A stretch of DNA of 36,404 nt from assembly GCF_000741285.1 (NCBI RefSeq), contig NZ_JGZE01000033.1:1-36404 (forward strand), read 5' to 3'. Position numbers and translations under genes: made by a program. The notes below the pieces were generated by a model. That model was not told where the DNA came from. It saw only the letters and a program-made list of their open reading frames with translations, and made no database searches. The DNA is from Bifidobacterium mongoliense DSM 21395 (GTDB taxonomy: Bacteria; Actinomycetota; Actinomycetes; Actinomycetales; Bifidobacteriaceae). Positions 25,206 through 34,759 of this stretch are shown here, piece after piece. Every line of letters begins with the position of its first letter. Position 1 is the stretch's first letter.

Positions 25206-26522
25206 ATGTCGGGTCGATTCGCGCCGACGCCATCCGGTCGCATGCATATCGGCAACGTCTACGCCATGCTCGCAGCCTGGCTTTCCGCGCGTTCGCAACC
25301 ACAAGGAAGGATCGCCCTGCGCATCGAGGACATCGACACCCCGCGTGTGGTACCCGATGCCGACCGGTTGATCATGGACGATCTGGCATGGCTCGGACTG
25401 GACTGGGATGGCGATCCGGTGTATCAGTCACGCCGCGACGATCTCTATCGGGAGGCTTTTCGGACCTTACGGGGAGATGGCGGCCTTGGGGAATCCCGGG
25501 TTTTTCCGTGTTTCTGCTCGCGGGCGGACATCCGTGCAGCATCGGCCCCGCAGGAGGGTGACGGCTTTTCCGTATACCCCGGGACGTGTCGGCGCCGGTG
25601 GGCCGACGACCCCGATGACGTGCGGCTGCGCCTGGAACGAGGAGATCGGCATGCCTGGCGTGTCGCCGTGCCGGCAGTCGGTCATGCGGGAGATGACGGC
25701 GATAGCGGCAAGAATCGTAGCGACGGCTGCGACTGCTGCGACGTCAGCGGCGGCAATAATGGCAATACCGGCGACATGGGTGATTCGGTGACATTCCAGG
25801 ACCGCGTGTTCGGCCCGCAGCGTTTCGTGCTGTCGCGCGACGTGGGCGATGCGGTGGTATTGCGTTCGGATGGCCTGTTCTCGTACCAGCTGGCGGTGGT
25901 CGTCGATGATCTGCTCATGGGCGTCGACGACATCGTGCGTGGCCGCGATCTGCTGCCCTCCACCGCTCTGCAGATGTGGATCAGAAGGCTACTGCTCGAC
26001 CGCGGTTTCGGGGCGGATGCGGCGGGGGCTTGCCCGGTTGCCACGACGGCCGCCTCGGCGGCAACCCCCATGTATGCGCATCTGCTGCTCGTCGATGACC
26101 GTGCTCACCGGCGTCTGGCCAAACGCGAACGGTCGTATGATCTGGGCATGTTGCGCAGCGACGGGGTGGAGCCGGAGCAGATCATCGGGTACTGCGCCTG
26201 GATGCTGGGGTTATGCGATGACGGCGAGAGTTCTGCGCGCGGCGAGAGGTCCGAGCACGACGAGGGTCTCGGGCACGGCGAGAAATCCGCGCTTGACGAG
26301 AGTCCCACGCGCCAAGCGATGTCCGAACGCGACCAGAGGATCGTGCACGATGACGGGGAAGCGGAGCGGGTCGAGTCGTTGCCGATGTCGGCACATGGCG
26401 AGCCGCGGCCGATGTCGGCGCGGGAGGCGCTCGCGGCGTTCTCGTGGGAGAAGGTCGCGCGGGTCCGTCGTGATCACGTGTTGCGTGACCCGGCGGCCCT
26501 CGGTCGGATCGGACGGATATAG
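25206..26522 (+). CDS. gluQ: Glutamyl-Q tRNA(Asp) synthetase
   Basis: GluQRS attaches glutamate to queuosine in tRNA-Asp. It is a truncated GluRS paralogue without an anticodon-binding domain. GGGAGG precedes the ATG. The start [13 protein letters not shown] holds the HIGH-like motif; FPCFCSR and YPGTCR give the Cys-Cys-Tyr-Cys zinc site; [10 protein letters not shown] stands for the KMSKS loop (Lys-Arg). At 438 residues it is much longer than the usual 290-310. Two low-complexity inserts explain this: about 160-195 (Gly/Asp/Asn/Ser) and about 340-415 (Glu/Ser/Arg/His, encoded by degenerate repeats). The core is intact, so it is probably functional. The annotation GluRS is less likely because of the short core and missing C-terminal domain. 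Confidence 0.88.
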   Translation: MSGRFAPTPSGRMHIGNVYAMLAAWLSARSQPQGRIALRIEDIDTPRVVPDADRLIMDDLAWLGLDWDGDPVYQSRRDDLYREAFRTLRGDGGLGESRVFPCFCSRADIRAASAPQEGDGFSVYPGTCRRRWADDPDDVRLRLERGDRHAWRVAVPAVGHAGDDGDSGKNRSDGCDCCDVSGGNNGNTGDMGDSVTFQDRVFGPQRFVLSRDVGDAVVLRSDGLFSYQLAVVVDDLLMGVDDIVRGRDLLPSTALQMWIRRLLLDRGFGADAAGACPVATTAASAATPMYAHLLLVDDRAHRRLAKRERSYDLGMLRSDGVEPEQIIGYCAWMLGLCDDGESSARGERSEHDEGLGHGEKSALDESPTRQAMSERDQRIVHDDGEAERVESLPMSAHGEPRPMSAREALAAFSWEKVARVRRDHVLRDPAALGRIGRI

Positions 26523-26725
26523 ATACGACGGGCGAACTGCCGGGGCACGGTGTGTGGTCTCGTATCGGATGCCGGCATGCCTGAGCCATCCGCCACGGTC
26601 CGTCACGGTCCGTCGCCGAACCCGTGGGCGGCCCGACCGGATCGGGTGCCGTGGCGGCGCGTGACCGTGCCTTCTCGGCCGGGTTCTGCCCGGTGGCTAC
26701 CATGGGCGGTGGCAGAGGAGGACGT

Positions 26726-27649
26726 ATGACGGCATATATGGACCACAAGGATCTGGCGAACGAACGCATCACCGCCGAGCGCACTAAGGAGATCGCGGGT
26801 TCGGTGCGACGGGTGATGGACGCGGTGGCCGAAGCCGAACGCTCCTCGAAGCGTCCCGCGGGTTCGGTCCGTCTGGAGGCGGCCACCAAGACGCGTGACG
26901 TCGGCGAGATCATGGCCGCCATCGACGCCGGCATCGGGCTGATCGGTGAGAATCGTCCGCAGGAGGTCGCGGTGAAGGCCGCGGGTCTGCGTCGCCAGTG
27001 CGCCGAACGGGGGTTGGCCATCGGGCGTGCCGACGGCGGCGGGTCGTCGGCCGGGACGGGAGTCTCCGCGGCCGAATCGTCCGCTGTTGCAGATACCGCG
27101 GGCACTGCAGGCGTCAGGCAATCAAACGACAGACAATCGCCGGCCGGGGCACGCGCCGCTGGCCACGTCGACTTCCATCTCATCGGACAGTTGCAGCCGA
27201 ATAAGATCGGCAAGGTGCTGCCCGTCGTCGACACCATCGAATCCGTGGGTTCCTTGGCGCTCGCCGAGAAAATCTCGCGGCGGGCCGTCGCGCGCGGACT
27301 GACCGTCGGCGTCCTGCTCGAAGTCAACGAATCCGGCGAGGCCGCCAAATCCGGGTGCAATCCGAAGAACGCCATCGACATCGCCAGGCGCATCGGCATC
27401 ATGGGCGGGCTTCATCTGCGCGGACTCATGACGATCGGCGCGCATGTCGATGATGAGATCGTCATCCGTCGCGGGTTCGAGCATCTGCGGCGTCTGCGCG
27501 ATCAGCTTCTCGAATCGCAGGATCCCGGCACGGCGGACTGCCGCGAGCTGTCAATGGGCATGACCGCCGACATGGCGTACGCCATCGCCGAGGGGTCGAC
27601 GATCGTGCGCGTGGGCACGGGCATCTTCGGGCAGCGCGCCTTCATCTGA
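26726..27649 (+). CDS. PLP-binding YggS/PLPBP-family protein
   Basis: AGAGGAGG supports the start at 26726. The 307-residue protein belongs to the PLP homeostasis family (YggS, YlmE, PLPBP), single-domain TIM barrels that bind pyridoxal phosphate and affect vitamin B6 and amino-acid balance. The PLP Lys is in ATKTRD (K55); LIGENRPQE, FHLIGQLQPNKIGKV, LEVNESGEAAKSG, LRGLMTIG, LSMGMTADMAYAIAEG and VRVGTGIFG follow in family order. A low-complexity insert of about 45 residues (roughly 102-146, Ala/Ser/Gly-rich) separates the second and third motifs and makes the protein longer than the usual 230-260. It follows gluQ by about 200 bases on the same strand. Confidence 0.9.
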   Translation: MTAYMDHKDLANERITAERTKEIAGSVRRVMDAVAEAERSSKRPAGSVRLEAATKTRDVGEIMAAIDAGIGLIGENRPQEVAVKAAGLRRQCAERGLAIGRADGGGSSAGTGVSAAESSAVADTAGTAGVRQSNDRQSPAGARAAGHVDFHLIGQLQPNKIGKVLPVVDTIESVGSLALAEKISRRAVARGLTVGVLLEVNESGEAAKSGCNPKNAIDIARRIGIMGGLHLRGLMTIGAHVDDEIVIRRGFEHLRRLRDQLLESQDPGTADCRELSMGMTADMAYAIAEGSTIVRVGTGIFGQRAFI

Positions 27650-27843
27650 GTCTGAGACGGGGTTCGCCGCGCGGCCGCACGCGGTGCAGGTACGCAGCCG
27701 GGTGCGTTCGTCGACGGCAAGCACGATGGTTCGTCGCGGGTCGTGGTCGCCCGTTGTGCCATGCGCATGTCAGGCGAAGGCGCCGAGCGCGCGTCGGGCG
27801 GCGCCATATGTGTCCCGGATGTTACGTGGTGAAGTGCGTGGCG

Positions 27844-27849
27844 TAGGCT
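27844..27849 (+). promoter_or_regulatory. Putative -10 box of leaderless FAH-family gene
   Basis: TAGGCT ends six bases before the ATG at 27856, and no ribosome binding site is present. This spacing fits a leaderless transcript starting at the A of the ATG. Confidence 0.5.
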
Positions 27850-27855
27850 GGGCAT

Positions 27856-28671
27856 ATGAGAATCGCTCGCTTTTCACTTAATGACGTTCCCCAATACGCG
27901 TTCGTGCAGACCGATGACAGCGACGGGAAGGACTACCTCGTCGCCCTGTCCGGTTTCCCCTTCAACTCGCAGGCCATGCAGCCGACGGGCAAACGCTACC
28001 CGATCGATGGCGAAGGTATCCGTCTGCTATCCCCGGTCATCCCCTCGAAGGTCTACGGCCTGGCCAAGAACTACGAGGCGCACGCGGTGTTCATGCATGA
28101 GCACGGCATGACGAAGGTCGCGCATGCGCCCGAGGACATGATGATCTTCGGCAAGCCGAGCACCTCCGTCATCGGTCCGGACGACCCCATCGTGTTCCCT
28201 TCGTTTTCCCATGACATGAACTATGAGCCCGAGGTGGCGGTGGTCATCGGGCGCATCGCCAAGAACGTGCCTGTGGAGCACGCCATGGACTACGTGCTGG
28301 GCTTCACGTGCGTGAACGACGTGACGCTGCGTGATCTGCAGGGCTCGGACCCGATGTGGACCAGGGCCAAGGGCTTCGATACCGCCTGCCCGCTGGGCCC
28401 GTGGATCCAGACGGAACTCGACTGGAAAGACGCGGCTATCTCGTTCACGCTCAACGGCGAGGATGTGCCCGGGGCCTCCGGCACGACGGCGAAGCTGATC
28501 CACGGCATTCCGGAGCAGATCGCGGCCATCTCGAGTTTCGCGACGCTGCTGCCCGGCGATGTCATCATGACGGGCACGCCCAACGCCACCGGCAGCCTCA
28601 AGCCCGGCGACGAGGCGGTCGTGACCATCAAGGGCATCGGCTCGCTGCGCAACGTCGTCGTGCGCGGCTGA
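27856..28671 (+). CDS. Fumarylacetoacetate hydrolase family protein
   Basis: The 271-residue protein has the FAH C-terminal fold found in acylpyruvate hydrolases, oxaloacetate decarboxylases and 2-hydroxyhepta-2,4-diene-1,7-dioate isomerases. The metal-binding acids are in MNYEPEVAVVIG (two Glu) and CVNDVTLRDLQ (Asp). KVYGLAKNYEAHA, MIFGKPSTS, the Lys in RAKGFDTACPLGPW and TGTPNATGSLKPGDE follow in family order. The N-terminal 60 residues form the usual beta domain. The substrate cannot be told from the sequence; acylpyruvate hydrolysis or oxaloacetate tautomerase or decarboxylase activity are the common roles. It stands alone, with the clpB heat-shock operator downstream. Confidence 0.88.
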   Translation: MRIARFSLNDVPQYAFVQTDDSDGKDYLVALSGFPFNSQAMQPTGKRYPIDGEGIRLLSPVIPSKVYGLAKNYEAHAVFMHEHGMTKVAHAPEDMMIFGKPSTSVIGPDDPIVFPSFSHDMNYEPEVAVVIGRIAKNVPVEHAMDYVLGFTCVNDVTLRDLQGSDPMWTRAKGFDTACPLGPWIQTELDWKDAAISFTLNGEDVPGASGTTAKLIHGIPEQIAAISSFATLLPGDVIMTGTPNATGSLKPGDEAVVTIKGIGSLRNVVVRG

Positions 28672-28696
28672 ACCACGCGATATCCCTCTCACATCC

Positions 28697-28723
28697 AAAC
28701 TTGAGTGGACATGACTCAAGTTT
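28697..28723. promoter_or_regulatory. HAIR element (HspR operator) before clpB
   Basis: CTTGAGT-N7-ACTCAAG at 28700-28720 is an exact match to the HspR-associated inverted repeat, and the arms extend to 10 bp each. HspR represses clpB, dnaK and related genes in actinobacteria and is released on heat stress. Confidence 0.93.
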
Positions 28724-28835
28724 TGGGAATAGTATGGTGCCATACGGTGTTGTCCATAGCAGATAACGACTGATGACCGTACCGTCGCGGACCTCGTGGT
28801 GCGCGACGCTCGGTCGGGACATTACGGAGGTACCT

Positions 28836-31535
28836 ATGGAACATAAGTTCACGACCATGGCCCAGGAGGCCATCGGCGACGCCATACAAAGCGCATCGGC
28901 GGCCGGCAACGCACAGGTCGACACCCTGCACGTCGTCGACGCTTTGTTGCGCCAACAGAACGGCGTGATCCCGGCACTCGTCCAGGCCGCCGGGGGAGAC
29001 ACCCAGGCCATCGGCGCGGCGGTGCGCAACGCACTGGTCGCCTTGCCGAGCTCCACCGGATCCACGACCGCCCAGCCCGAGGCGAGTCGTCAGCTCACGA
29101 CGGCGCTGGCCCAGGCCGAACGCGAGATGCAGCAGATGGGCGACGAATACGTCTCCACCGAGCATCTGCTCATCGGCATCGCCGCATCCGCGCCCAATCA
29201 GAGCGCCGACATCCTCAAGTCCCACGGGGTCACCCCCGAAGCGCTGCGCAAGGCCGTGCCGGGCATCCGCGGTGGCAGGAAAGTCACCAGCCCCGACGCC
29301 GAAGGCAGCTACAAGGCCTTGGAGAAGTACTCCACCGACCTGACCGCCGCCGCCAAGGAGGGCAAGCTCGACCCGGTGATCGGCCGTGATCAGGAGATCC
29401 GCCGCGTCATGCAGATCCTGTCCCGGCGCACAAAGAACAACCCCGTGCTCATCGGCGAACCCGGCGTCGGCAAGACGGCCGTCGTCGAAGGCCTCGCGGA
29501 GCGCATCGTCGCCGGCGACGTGCCGACCACGTTGCAGAACAAGAAGCTCATCAGCCTCGACCTAGGGTCGATGGTGGCCGGTTCCAAGTACCGCGGCGAA
29601 TTCGAGGAACGCCTCAAGTCCGTGCTCGAGGAGATCAAGAACGCCGACGGGCAGATCATCACCTTCATCGACGAGATCCATACGATCGTCGGAGCCGGCG
29701 CGGCCGAGGGCTCCATGGACGCGGGCAATATGCTCAAGCCCATGCTGGCACGTGGCGAGCTGCGTCTGATCGGCGCGACGACGCTCGACGAGTACCGCGA
29801 GAACATCGAGAAGGACCCGGCCCTCGAGCGCCGGTTCCAGCAGGTCTACGTGGGTGAACCAAGCGTGGAGGACACCATCGCGATCCTGCGCGGACTCAAG
29901 CAGCGTTACGAGGCCCACCACAAGGTGACCATCGGCGACGACGCGCTCGTGGCCGCCGCGACGCTCTCCAACCGGTACATCTCCGGCCGTCAGCTGCCCG
30001 ACAAGGCCATCGACCTGGTCGATGAAGCCGCGGCGCATCTGCGCATGGAATTGGATTCGCAGCCCGAGGAGATCGACGAGCTGCAGCGCAAGGTCACGCG
30101 TCTGGAAATGGAGGAGATGCAGCTCAAGAAGGCCGAGGATCCGGCGTCCAAGGCACGGCTCGGAAAACTGCAAGCGGACATGGCCGATGCGCGTGAGCGT
30201 CTCGGCGGTCTGCAGGCACGCTGGGAGGCCGAGAAGGCCGGTCACAACAAGGTCGGCGAACTGCGTGCCCAGCTCGACGCCAAGCGCGTCGAAGCCGACA
30301 AGTTCACCCGCGAAGGCGAGCTCGAGCAGGCCAGCCGCGTGCTGTATGGCGAGATTCCGGCGATTGAAAAGGAGCTGGCGCTCGCCGAGGCCGATGGTGG
30401 AACCGGCGCCGACGGCACGGGCGGTGCGCATGCCGCTGGTGCCGCTGGCGCCGCTGCCGAGGACTCGGCTCAGGAGGCCGCACCCTCGTCCGAACCCATG
30501 GTTCCCGACCATGTCGACGCCGATTCCGTGGCCGGCATCATATCGGAATGGACCGGCATCCCCGTGGGCCGTCTCATGCAGGGCGAGAACGAGAAGCTGC
30601 TGAGTATGGAGGACCATCTGGCCACACGCGTGATCGGTCAGCGTGAGGCCATCACGGCCGTGTCGGACGCCGTGCGCCGTTCGCGTGCGGGCATCTCCGA
30701 CCCCAACCGTCCGACCGGTTCGTTCCTGTTCCTCGGGCCCACCGGCGTGGGCAAGACCGAGTTGGCGAAGGCGCTCGCCGACTTCCTCTTCGACGACGAA
30801 AAGGCCATGGTGCGCATCGACATGAGCGAGTATATGGAGAAAGCCTCCGTATCCCGCCTGATCGGTGCCGCGCCGGGCTACATCGGCTACGAGGAGGGCG
30901 GCCAGCTCACCGAGGCCGTAAGGCGCCGTCCTTACTCCGTCGTGCTGTTCGACGAGGTCGAGAAGGCCAACCCCGAAGTCTTCGACGTGCTGCTGCAGGT
31001 CCTCGACGACGGCCGGCTGACCGATGGGCAGGGCCGGACCGTGGACTTCAAGAACACGATCCTCATCATGACCTCGAATCTCGGCTCGCAGTTCCTCGTG
31101 CAGCCCGATCTGGATGAGGATGCCAAGCGCAAGGCCGTGATGGATGCGGTCCACGCGCAGTTCAAGCCCGAATTCATCAATCGTCTCGATGATCTGGTGA
31201 TCTTCCATCCGCTCACCCGGGAGGAGCTCGGCGGCATCGTCGACATCCAGGTGAAGCAGGTGGCCGCGCGTCTCACCGACCGCAGGATCACGCTCGACGT
31301 CACCGATTCGGCACGCAAGTGGCTGGCCGATACCGGGTACGACCCGGCATACGGTGCACGTCCCCTGCGCCGCCTGGTGCAGACCGAGGTCGGCGATCAG
31401 ATGGCGCGTATGCTGCTCGCGGGCAAGGTCCACGACGGCGACACGGTGCTGGTCGACCAGACCGGCGGCGATCACCTCGAGCTCAGCACCATGCCCGAGG
31501 ATCCGCTGGACGACGACGGCTCCGACGGGCACTGA
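28836..31535 (+). CDS. clpB: ATP-dependent chaperone ClpB
   Basis: The start at 28836 ([12 protein letters not shown]) has ACGGAGG just upstream and is the standard ClpB N-terminus. The 899-residue disaggregase works with DnaK to rescue aggregated proteins. It has the Clp N-domain (1-145), NBD1 with Walker [14 protein letters not shown] (about 207-216) and Walker [10 protein letters not shown], the coiled-coil M-domain (about 400-520), and NBD2 with [12 protein letters not shown] (about 634-645) and [10 protein letters not shown]. The C-terminal arginine-rich part [14 protein letters not shown] is present. An Ala/Gly/Glu-rich insert (about 517-558) follows the M-domain and lengthens the protein beyond the usual 860. 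A HAIR element upstream predicts HspR control. Confidence 0.97.
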   Translation: MEHKFTTMAQEAIGDAIQSASAAGNAQVDTLHVVDALLRQQNGVIPALVQAAGGDTQAIGAAVRNALVALPSSTGSTTAQPEASRQLTTALAQAEREMQQMGDEYVSTEHLLIGIAASAPNQSADILKSHGVTPEALRKAVPGIRGGRKVTSPDAEGSYKALEKYSTDLTAAAKEGKLDPVIGRDQEIRRVMQILSRRTKNNPVLIGEPGVGKTAVVEGLAERIVAGDVPTTLQNKKLISLDLGSMVAGSKYRGEFEERLKSVLEEIKNADGQIITFIDEIHTIVGAGAAEGSMDAGNMLKPMLARGELRLIGATTLDEYRENIEKDPALERRFQQVYVGEPSVEDTIAILRGLKQRYEAHHKVTIGDDALVAAATLSNRYISGRQLPDKAIDLVDEAAAHLRMELDSQPEEIDELQRKVTRLEMEEMQLKKAEDPASKARLGKLQADMADARERLGGLQARWEAEKAGHNKVGELRAQLDAKRVEADKFTREGELEQASRVLYGEIPAIEKELALAEADGGTGADGTGGAHAAGAAGAAAEDSAQEAAPSSEPMVPDHVDADSVAGIISEWTGIPVGRLMQGENEKLLSMEDHLATRVIGQREAITAVSDAVRRSRAGISDPNRPTGSFLFLGPTGVGKTELAKALADFLFDDEKAMVRIDMSEYMEKASVSRLIGAAPGYIGYEEGGQLTEAVRRRPYSVVLFDEVEKANPEVFDVLLQVLDDGRLTDGQGRTVDFKNTILIMTSNLGSQFLVQPDLDEDAKRKAVMDAVHAQFKPEFINRLDDLVIFHPLTREELGGIVDIQVKQVAARLTDRRITLDVTDSARKWLADTGYDPAYGARPLRRLVQTEVGDQMARMLLAGKVHDGDTVLVDQTGGDHLELSTMPEDPLDDDGSDGH

Positions 31536-31561
31536 TCCCCAATCGGCCGCGGCCGGGGTCC

Positions 31562-32437
31562 TCAGGCGTGGAGCAACTTCCACGCCACGACGACCTTGGT
31601 CGCGGCCAACGCCAATCCGGCGACCATCAGTACGGAGAAGCCGATGACGACGGCCCGGGCCAGTCGCGGTTGCGGGCCGAAGACGATGAACAGGGCGAAT
31701 GCCCAGGTGGTGGCGATCAGGGCCGTGGGGACGACGAACATCGTCAGCCGGTAGTAGCGTTCGACCGATGCCGGTGCCGAGACTCGCCTCGAATGCCATT
31801 GCTCGGCGGGCAGGCCCCACCGCGGTGTGGCGCGGCCGTGGCGCAGCAGCGCACGCATTTCAAGCAGACGCCCCAGCAGGGCCAAGGTGACGGCCAGACC
31901 GGCGAATCCGAAATACGGTCCTTCGGGATCGGTCGGCAGGATCGGGGCCATGATGGTCAGGGCGAGGCTGTAGATATAGGCCGCTCCCGCGCCGCCCGCG
32001 ATCAGCGTATTGAGATCGGGCGCGTGCCGGGTCAGCGACAGCCACCCTTCGACGGCGATGGGCGTGCCGCAGTAGAACAGCACCGGCGTGATGACGATGA
32101 CCTGCAGCCATGAATTCGCCGTCCACAACGGCAGTGACATGGATGAGACGCTCGACGGCGTGAGACCATGCAGGATGATGTTGTGCAGGACGTTGATGAG
32201 CAGGGCCGGGATCGTGAGCACGGCGGCGATGATGAACGATCTGAGGGCGTCATGTGTGGCGTCGGAAGGGCTGGGCGGCTGTGCTTGCGCCGCGCTGTCC
32301 GCAGCGGATGGAGCCTTGTCGCCGGAGGGTGTGTCCCCTGCCGCCGCGAACGGTGCGACGTACCAGCGAAGAATCCTCCATGTGAGCAACGAAGCCGCGA
32401 CGATGGCCACGACGGCCATAAACAGATCGAATCCCAC
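31562..32437 (-). CDS. Membrane protein resembling the transmembrane core of copper P-type ATPases
   Basis: A GTG at 32437 after AAGGAGG gives a 291-residue protein with six or more hydrophobic helices. The middle reads like the P1B-ATPase membrane domain: TPVLFYCGTPIAVEGWLSL (compare TPVQFYAGWPFYRGAWKAL), LNTLIAGGAGAAYIYSLAL, YFGFAGLAVTLALLGRLLEMRA, then FVVPTALIATTWAFALFIVFG, which resembles the helix before CPC. The actuator, phosphorylation and nucleotide domains are absent, no DKTG motif exists, and the CPC site is replaced by residues such as MVAGLALAA. It cannot be an active pump. It may be a membrane sensor, a metal-binding scaffold or a partner subunit. It converges with clpB and lies divergent to rmuC. 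Comparison is by eye and from memory. Confidence 0.68.
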   Translation of the reverse strand: MGFDLFMAVVAIVAASLLTWRILRWYVAPFAAAGDTPSGDKAPSAADSAAQAQPPSPSDATHDALRSFIIAAVLTIPALLINVLHNIILHGLTPSSVSSMSLPLWTANSWLQVIVITPVLFYCGTPIAVEGWLSLTRHAPDLNTLIAGGAGAAYIYSLALTIMAPILPTDPEGPYFGFAGLAVTLALLGRLLEMRALLRHGRATPRWGLPAEQWHSRRVSAPASVERYYRLTMFVVPTALIATTWAFALFIVFGPQPRLARAVVIGFSVLMVAGLALAATKVVVAWKLLHA

Positions 32438-32557
32438 TGCCCCTCCTTCATATCCCCGTCCATTGTGGCACGGCGACGCGGCGGTGTGGCGTAAGCATTG
32501 CGGTTCTTGCACAACTCGGGCACCCATCACGTGTTCGGCGTCCACGGCATGACGTTG

Positions 32558-32563
32558 TATAGA
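32558..32563 (+). promoter_or_regulatory. Putative -10 box of leaderless rmuC
   Basis: TATAGA, preceded by TG, ends four bases before the rmuC ATG. There is no ribosome binding site, so initiation at or next to the start codon is likely. Confidence 0.5.
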
Positions 32564-32567
32564 ACAT

Positions 32568-33908
32568 ATGTTCGATAATCCTATGACCCTGGTGGTATTG
32601 CTGTTGGTCGCCGCGCTGGCCTTCTTCGCCGGCATGATGTGGGGCAGGTCGCGCTCACGTGACGCCGATCATGGTTCGGGTGCGGTCCAGCTCGAGGAGC
32701 AGCGTGCGCAGTTGGTCGCCGCGGTCGCGCGCAATGCCGACCTCAAGGCGGGCAACGCCCAGTATCAGGCCCAGTGCGAGGGGCTCGCCGCGCAGCTCGG
32801 TTTCGTGAAATCCCAGCTGGCCCAGGCTCAGCAGGCCGAGCAGATTCGGCTCGAGCACGAGCGTGAGCGGCGTCAGGAGGAGGAGAACCGCAAGCGCGAG
32901 GCCCAGGCCAAGAGCATGTCGGAACAAAGCAAGGTGTTGGAGGCGCTCGCCCCCGTGCAGCGCAATCTCGACGCCCTGCAGCACAAGGTCGGGCTGATCG
33001 AGGAGGGGCGCAAGCACGAGATGGGCGCGCTCGGCCAACAGCTCAAGGGGCTGGGGGAGCAGCAGAGCCGGCTCGACAAGGAGACCAGCTCGTTGTCGGC
33101 TGCACTGCGCAACAACAAGATCCGCGGTGCCTGGGGTGAGGCGCAGCTGCGCAATATCGTGGAATCCGCAGGGTTGCTCGAACATGTCGACTTCGACACC
33201 CAGGTGGTCGTCACCGATGGTGATGGACACACCCAGCGGCCGGACATGGTCGTGCATCTGCCGGGCGGCAAGTCGATCCCGATCGACGCCAAGGTCCCGT
33301 ATTCCGATTACCAGCGCGCCTGCGCCATCCCCGAAACCGCCTCGCCCGAGGATCTGGCACGGCGCGACGACCTCATGCATGCGCACGCCAAAGCGTTGCG
33401 CGAGCACGTGCGCGTGTTGGGCGACAAGGCCTATTGGAACGCCTTCCCCACGGCCCCGGACTTCGTGGTCGCGTTCATACCGAACGAGGCGCTGTTGCAG
33501 GCCGCCCTCGAAACCGATCCGACGCTTATGGACGACGCCTTCGCACGCAAGGTGGCCCTCACGTCGCCCGTGACCCTGTGGGCGGTGCTCAAATCCGTCG
33601 CCTTCGCCTGGCAGCAGCAGAGCCTGACCGATGACGCCAAGCAGCTTTTCGACCTGTCGCGTGAACTCTACGAGCGCTTCTCCGTGCTCGGCGAACGGGC
33701 CAACAAGCTCGGCACCGCCATCGCGAGAACGGTGACGTCCTACAACCAGTTCGCCTCGTCGTTGGAATCGCGCGTGCTCGTCACCGCCCGCAAACTCCAG
33801 ACCATCGACCAGAGCAAGGTCATCGCGCCGGTGCCCATCATCGAATCCGACAAGGGCGATCTGCGCGAGCTCACCGCGCCGGAACTGCACAGCGGTGATG
33901 AGGAGTGA
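32568..33908 (+). CDS. rmuC: DNA recombination protein RmuC
   Basis: The 446-residue protein has an N-terminal membrane helix (about 6-24, LVVLLLVAALAFFAGMMWG), a long Glu/Gln/Arg-rich coiled coil (about 40-180), and the RmuC nuclease-like domain. The domain begins at LRNNKIRGAWGEAQL and includes RPDMVVHLPGGKSIPIDAKVPYSDYQRA, the PD-(D/E)XK-like part (Asp, then Asp-Ala-Lys). FVAFIPNEALLQAAL and TPVTLWAVLKSVAFAW-like TSPVTLWAVLKSVAFAWQQQ are typical. RmuC limits inversion at short inverted repeats in E. coli; its exact activity is not settled. The start at 32568 fits a leaderless transcript; an in-frame ATG at 32583 is the alternative. Confidence 0.93.
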   Translation: MFDNPMTLVVLLLVAALAFFAGMMWGRSRSRDADHGSGAVQLEEQRAQLVAAVARNADLKAGNAQYQAQCEGLAAQLGFVKSQLAQAQQAEQIRLEHERERRQEEENRKREAQAKSMSEQSKVLEALAPVQRNLDALQHKVGLIEEGRKHEMGALGQQLKGLGEQQSRLDKETSSLSAALRNNKIRGAWGEAQLRNIVESAGLLEHVDFDTQVVVTDGDGHTQRPDMVVHLPGGKSIPIDAKVPYSDYQRACAIPETASPEDLARRDDLMHAHAKALREHVRVLGDKAYWNAFPTAPDFVVAFIPNEALLQAALETDPTLMDDAFARKVALTSPVTLWAVLKSVAFAWQQQSLTDDAKQLFDLSRELYERFSVLGERANKLGTAIARTVTSYNQFASSLESRVLVTARKLQTIDQSKVIAPVPIIESDKGDLRELTAPELHSGDEE

Positions 33909-34010
33909 ACGACGGGCAATGAGCGCTGAAGAGTGAGCGCCGGGGAGTGAACCACCAGGAGTGAATCACCAGGATTAGGCACTCCGATTCGATCACCCGA
34001 GCCCATCCAA

Positions 34011-34038
34011 GAGCGTTGACGAGGGAGCGTTGACGAGG
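34011..34038 (+). repeat. 14-bp tandem duplication
   Basis: GAGCGTTGACGAGG occurs twice head to tail, 34011-34024 and 34025-34038. It lies just before the next gene, and each copy holds TTGACG. Confidence 0.85.
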
Positions 34039-34060
34039 ACGGTGATTAGGCTTGAGCACC

Positions 34061-34729
34061 ATGAACGAGAGCAGCAATGACGGCAACGGGTCCACGTATG
34101 AGAGCAATTCCGGCGGGCGCGGTCCGCAGGACGGCCGCGAGGAGCTGCGTGGTCTGCTCCGCGCCGCGACGGCGGACAAGCCGTTCAACGAACTGTACGG
34201 CGTGACCTTCGATCACCGTGGCGCCATCCTCGTCGGCGACGTCTTGCTCGATGCCCTGCAGGCCTCCGGTTTGGGGTGCGAGGATTTCGACATGGTCGGT
34301 GCCCTGACCGCAGCGGCCGTGCCACTCGTCGACGCGATGATCCATGCGGCGGCCCGCCGTGGGTATGATATCGACGGATTCATGATGGATTTCGTCTACC
34401 CGTCAATCAAGGGGCCATCCATCGCGCATCGACGCGTGGTGTTGCTCGACGCCTGGCTGTCCGAACAGTCCTACGTGCAGACCTCGTCGCTGGTGACGTT
34501 GCGCAACGGCAACGAACTCAGTCTCGATTTCAGCGTCGTGCGGCATGAGGACGCCGAAGTGGTCGCCATCGCCGCGTTGATCGGCGGCGCCGTGCAACGG
34601 TCGGCAACGGATCGGTCGGCATCGAGCCATCGCGTCATCAAGGTCATCGACACCATCGAGGACCAGTCGCACGAGATCCCCTTCGTCCCGGCGTTCACGG
34701 AGGACGAGCTTCGCGGCTCCGCCGAATAG
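34061..34729 (+). CDS. Phosphoribosyltransferase-like protein (OPRTase fold)
   Basis: The ATG at 34061 is preferred over a TTG at 34052; no ribosome site is seen, and TAGGCT at 34047-34052 could be a -10 box for a leaderless or very short leader. The 222-residue protein looks like orotate phosphoribosyltransferase: a hood region (FNELYGVTFDHRGAILVGDVLLDALQASG), the core FDMVGALTAAAVPLVDAMIHAA, KGPSIAHRRVVLLDAWLSE and a following helix. The PRPP loop, normally VVDDxxTTG, is changed to VVLLDAWLSEQSY, so the second Asp and TTG are lost. The protein may be a diverged or inactive relative, perhaps a regulator or a binding protein. It is on the same strand as, and 30 bases upstream of, the methyltransferase gene. 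Confidence 0.6.
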   Translation: MNESSNDGNGSTYESNSGGRGPQDGREELRGLLRAATADKPFNELYGVTFDHRGAILVGDVLLDALQASGLGCEDFDMVGALTAAAVPLVDAMIHAAARRGYDIDGFMMDFVYPSIKGPSIAHRRVVLLDAWLSEQSYVQTSSLVTLRNGNELSLDFSVVRHEDAEVVAIAALIGGAVQRSATDRSASSHRVIKVIDTIEDQSHEIPFVPAFTEDELRGSAE

Positions 34730-34759
34730 TCCGGTATCGGCACCGGAAGGAGCACGACA

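Noticed and set aside
26182..27402. A 406-codon minus-strand frame over gluQ and the YggS-type gene
   Set aside because: It is Pro/Arg/Ser-rich, spans two real genes and their gap, and matches no family.
31536..31561. Terminator between the convergent clpB and membrane protein genes
   Set aside because: GGCCGCGGCC can pair with itself, but the stem is short and no T run follows.
29562..31820. A 752-codon open frame on the minus strand opposite clpB
   Set aside because: It lies antisense to a certain clpB gene in GC-rich DNA, has His/Gly/Leu-rich composition with no domain, and is a codon-bias shadow.
32655..33890. A 411-codon minus-strand frame opposite rmuC
   Set aside because: Shadow of the rmuC coiled-coil and domain codons; no start signal or domain.
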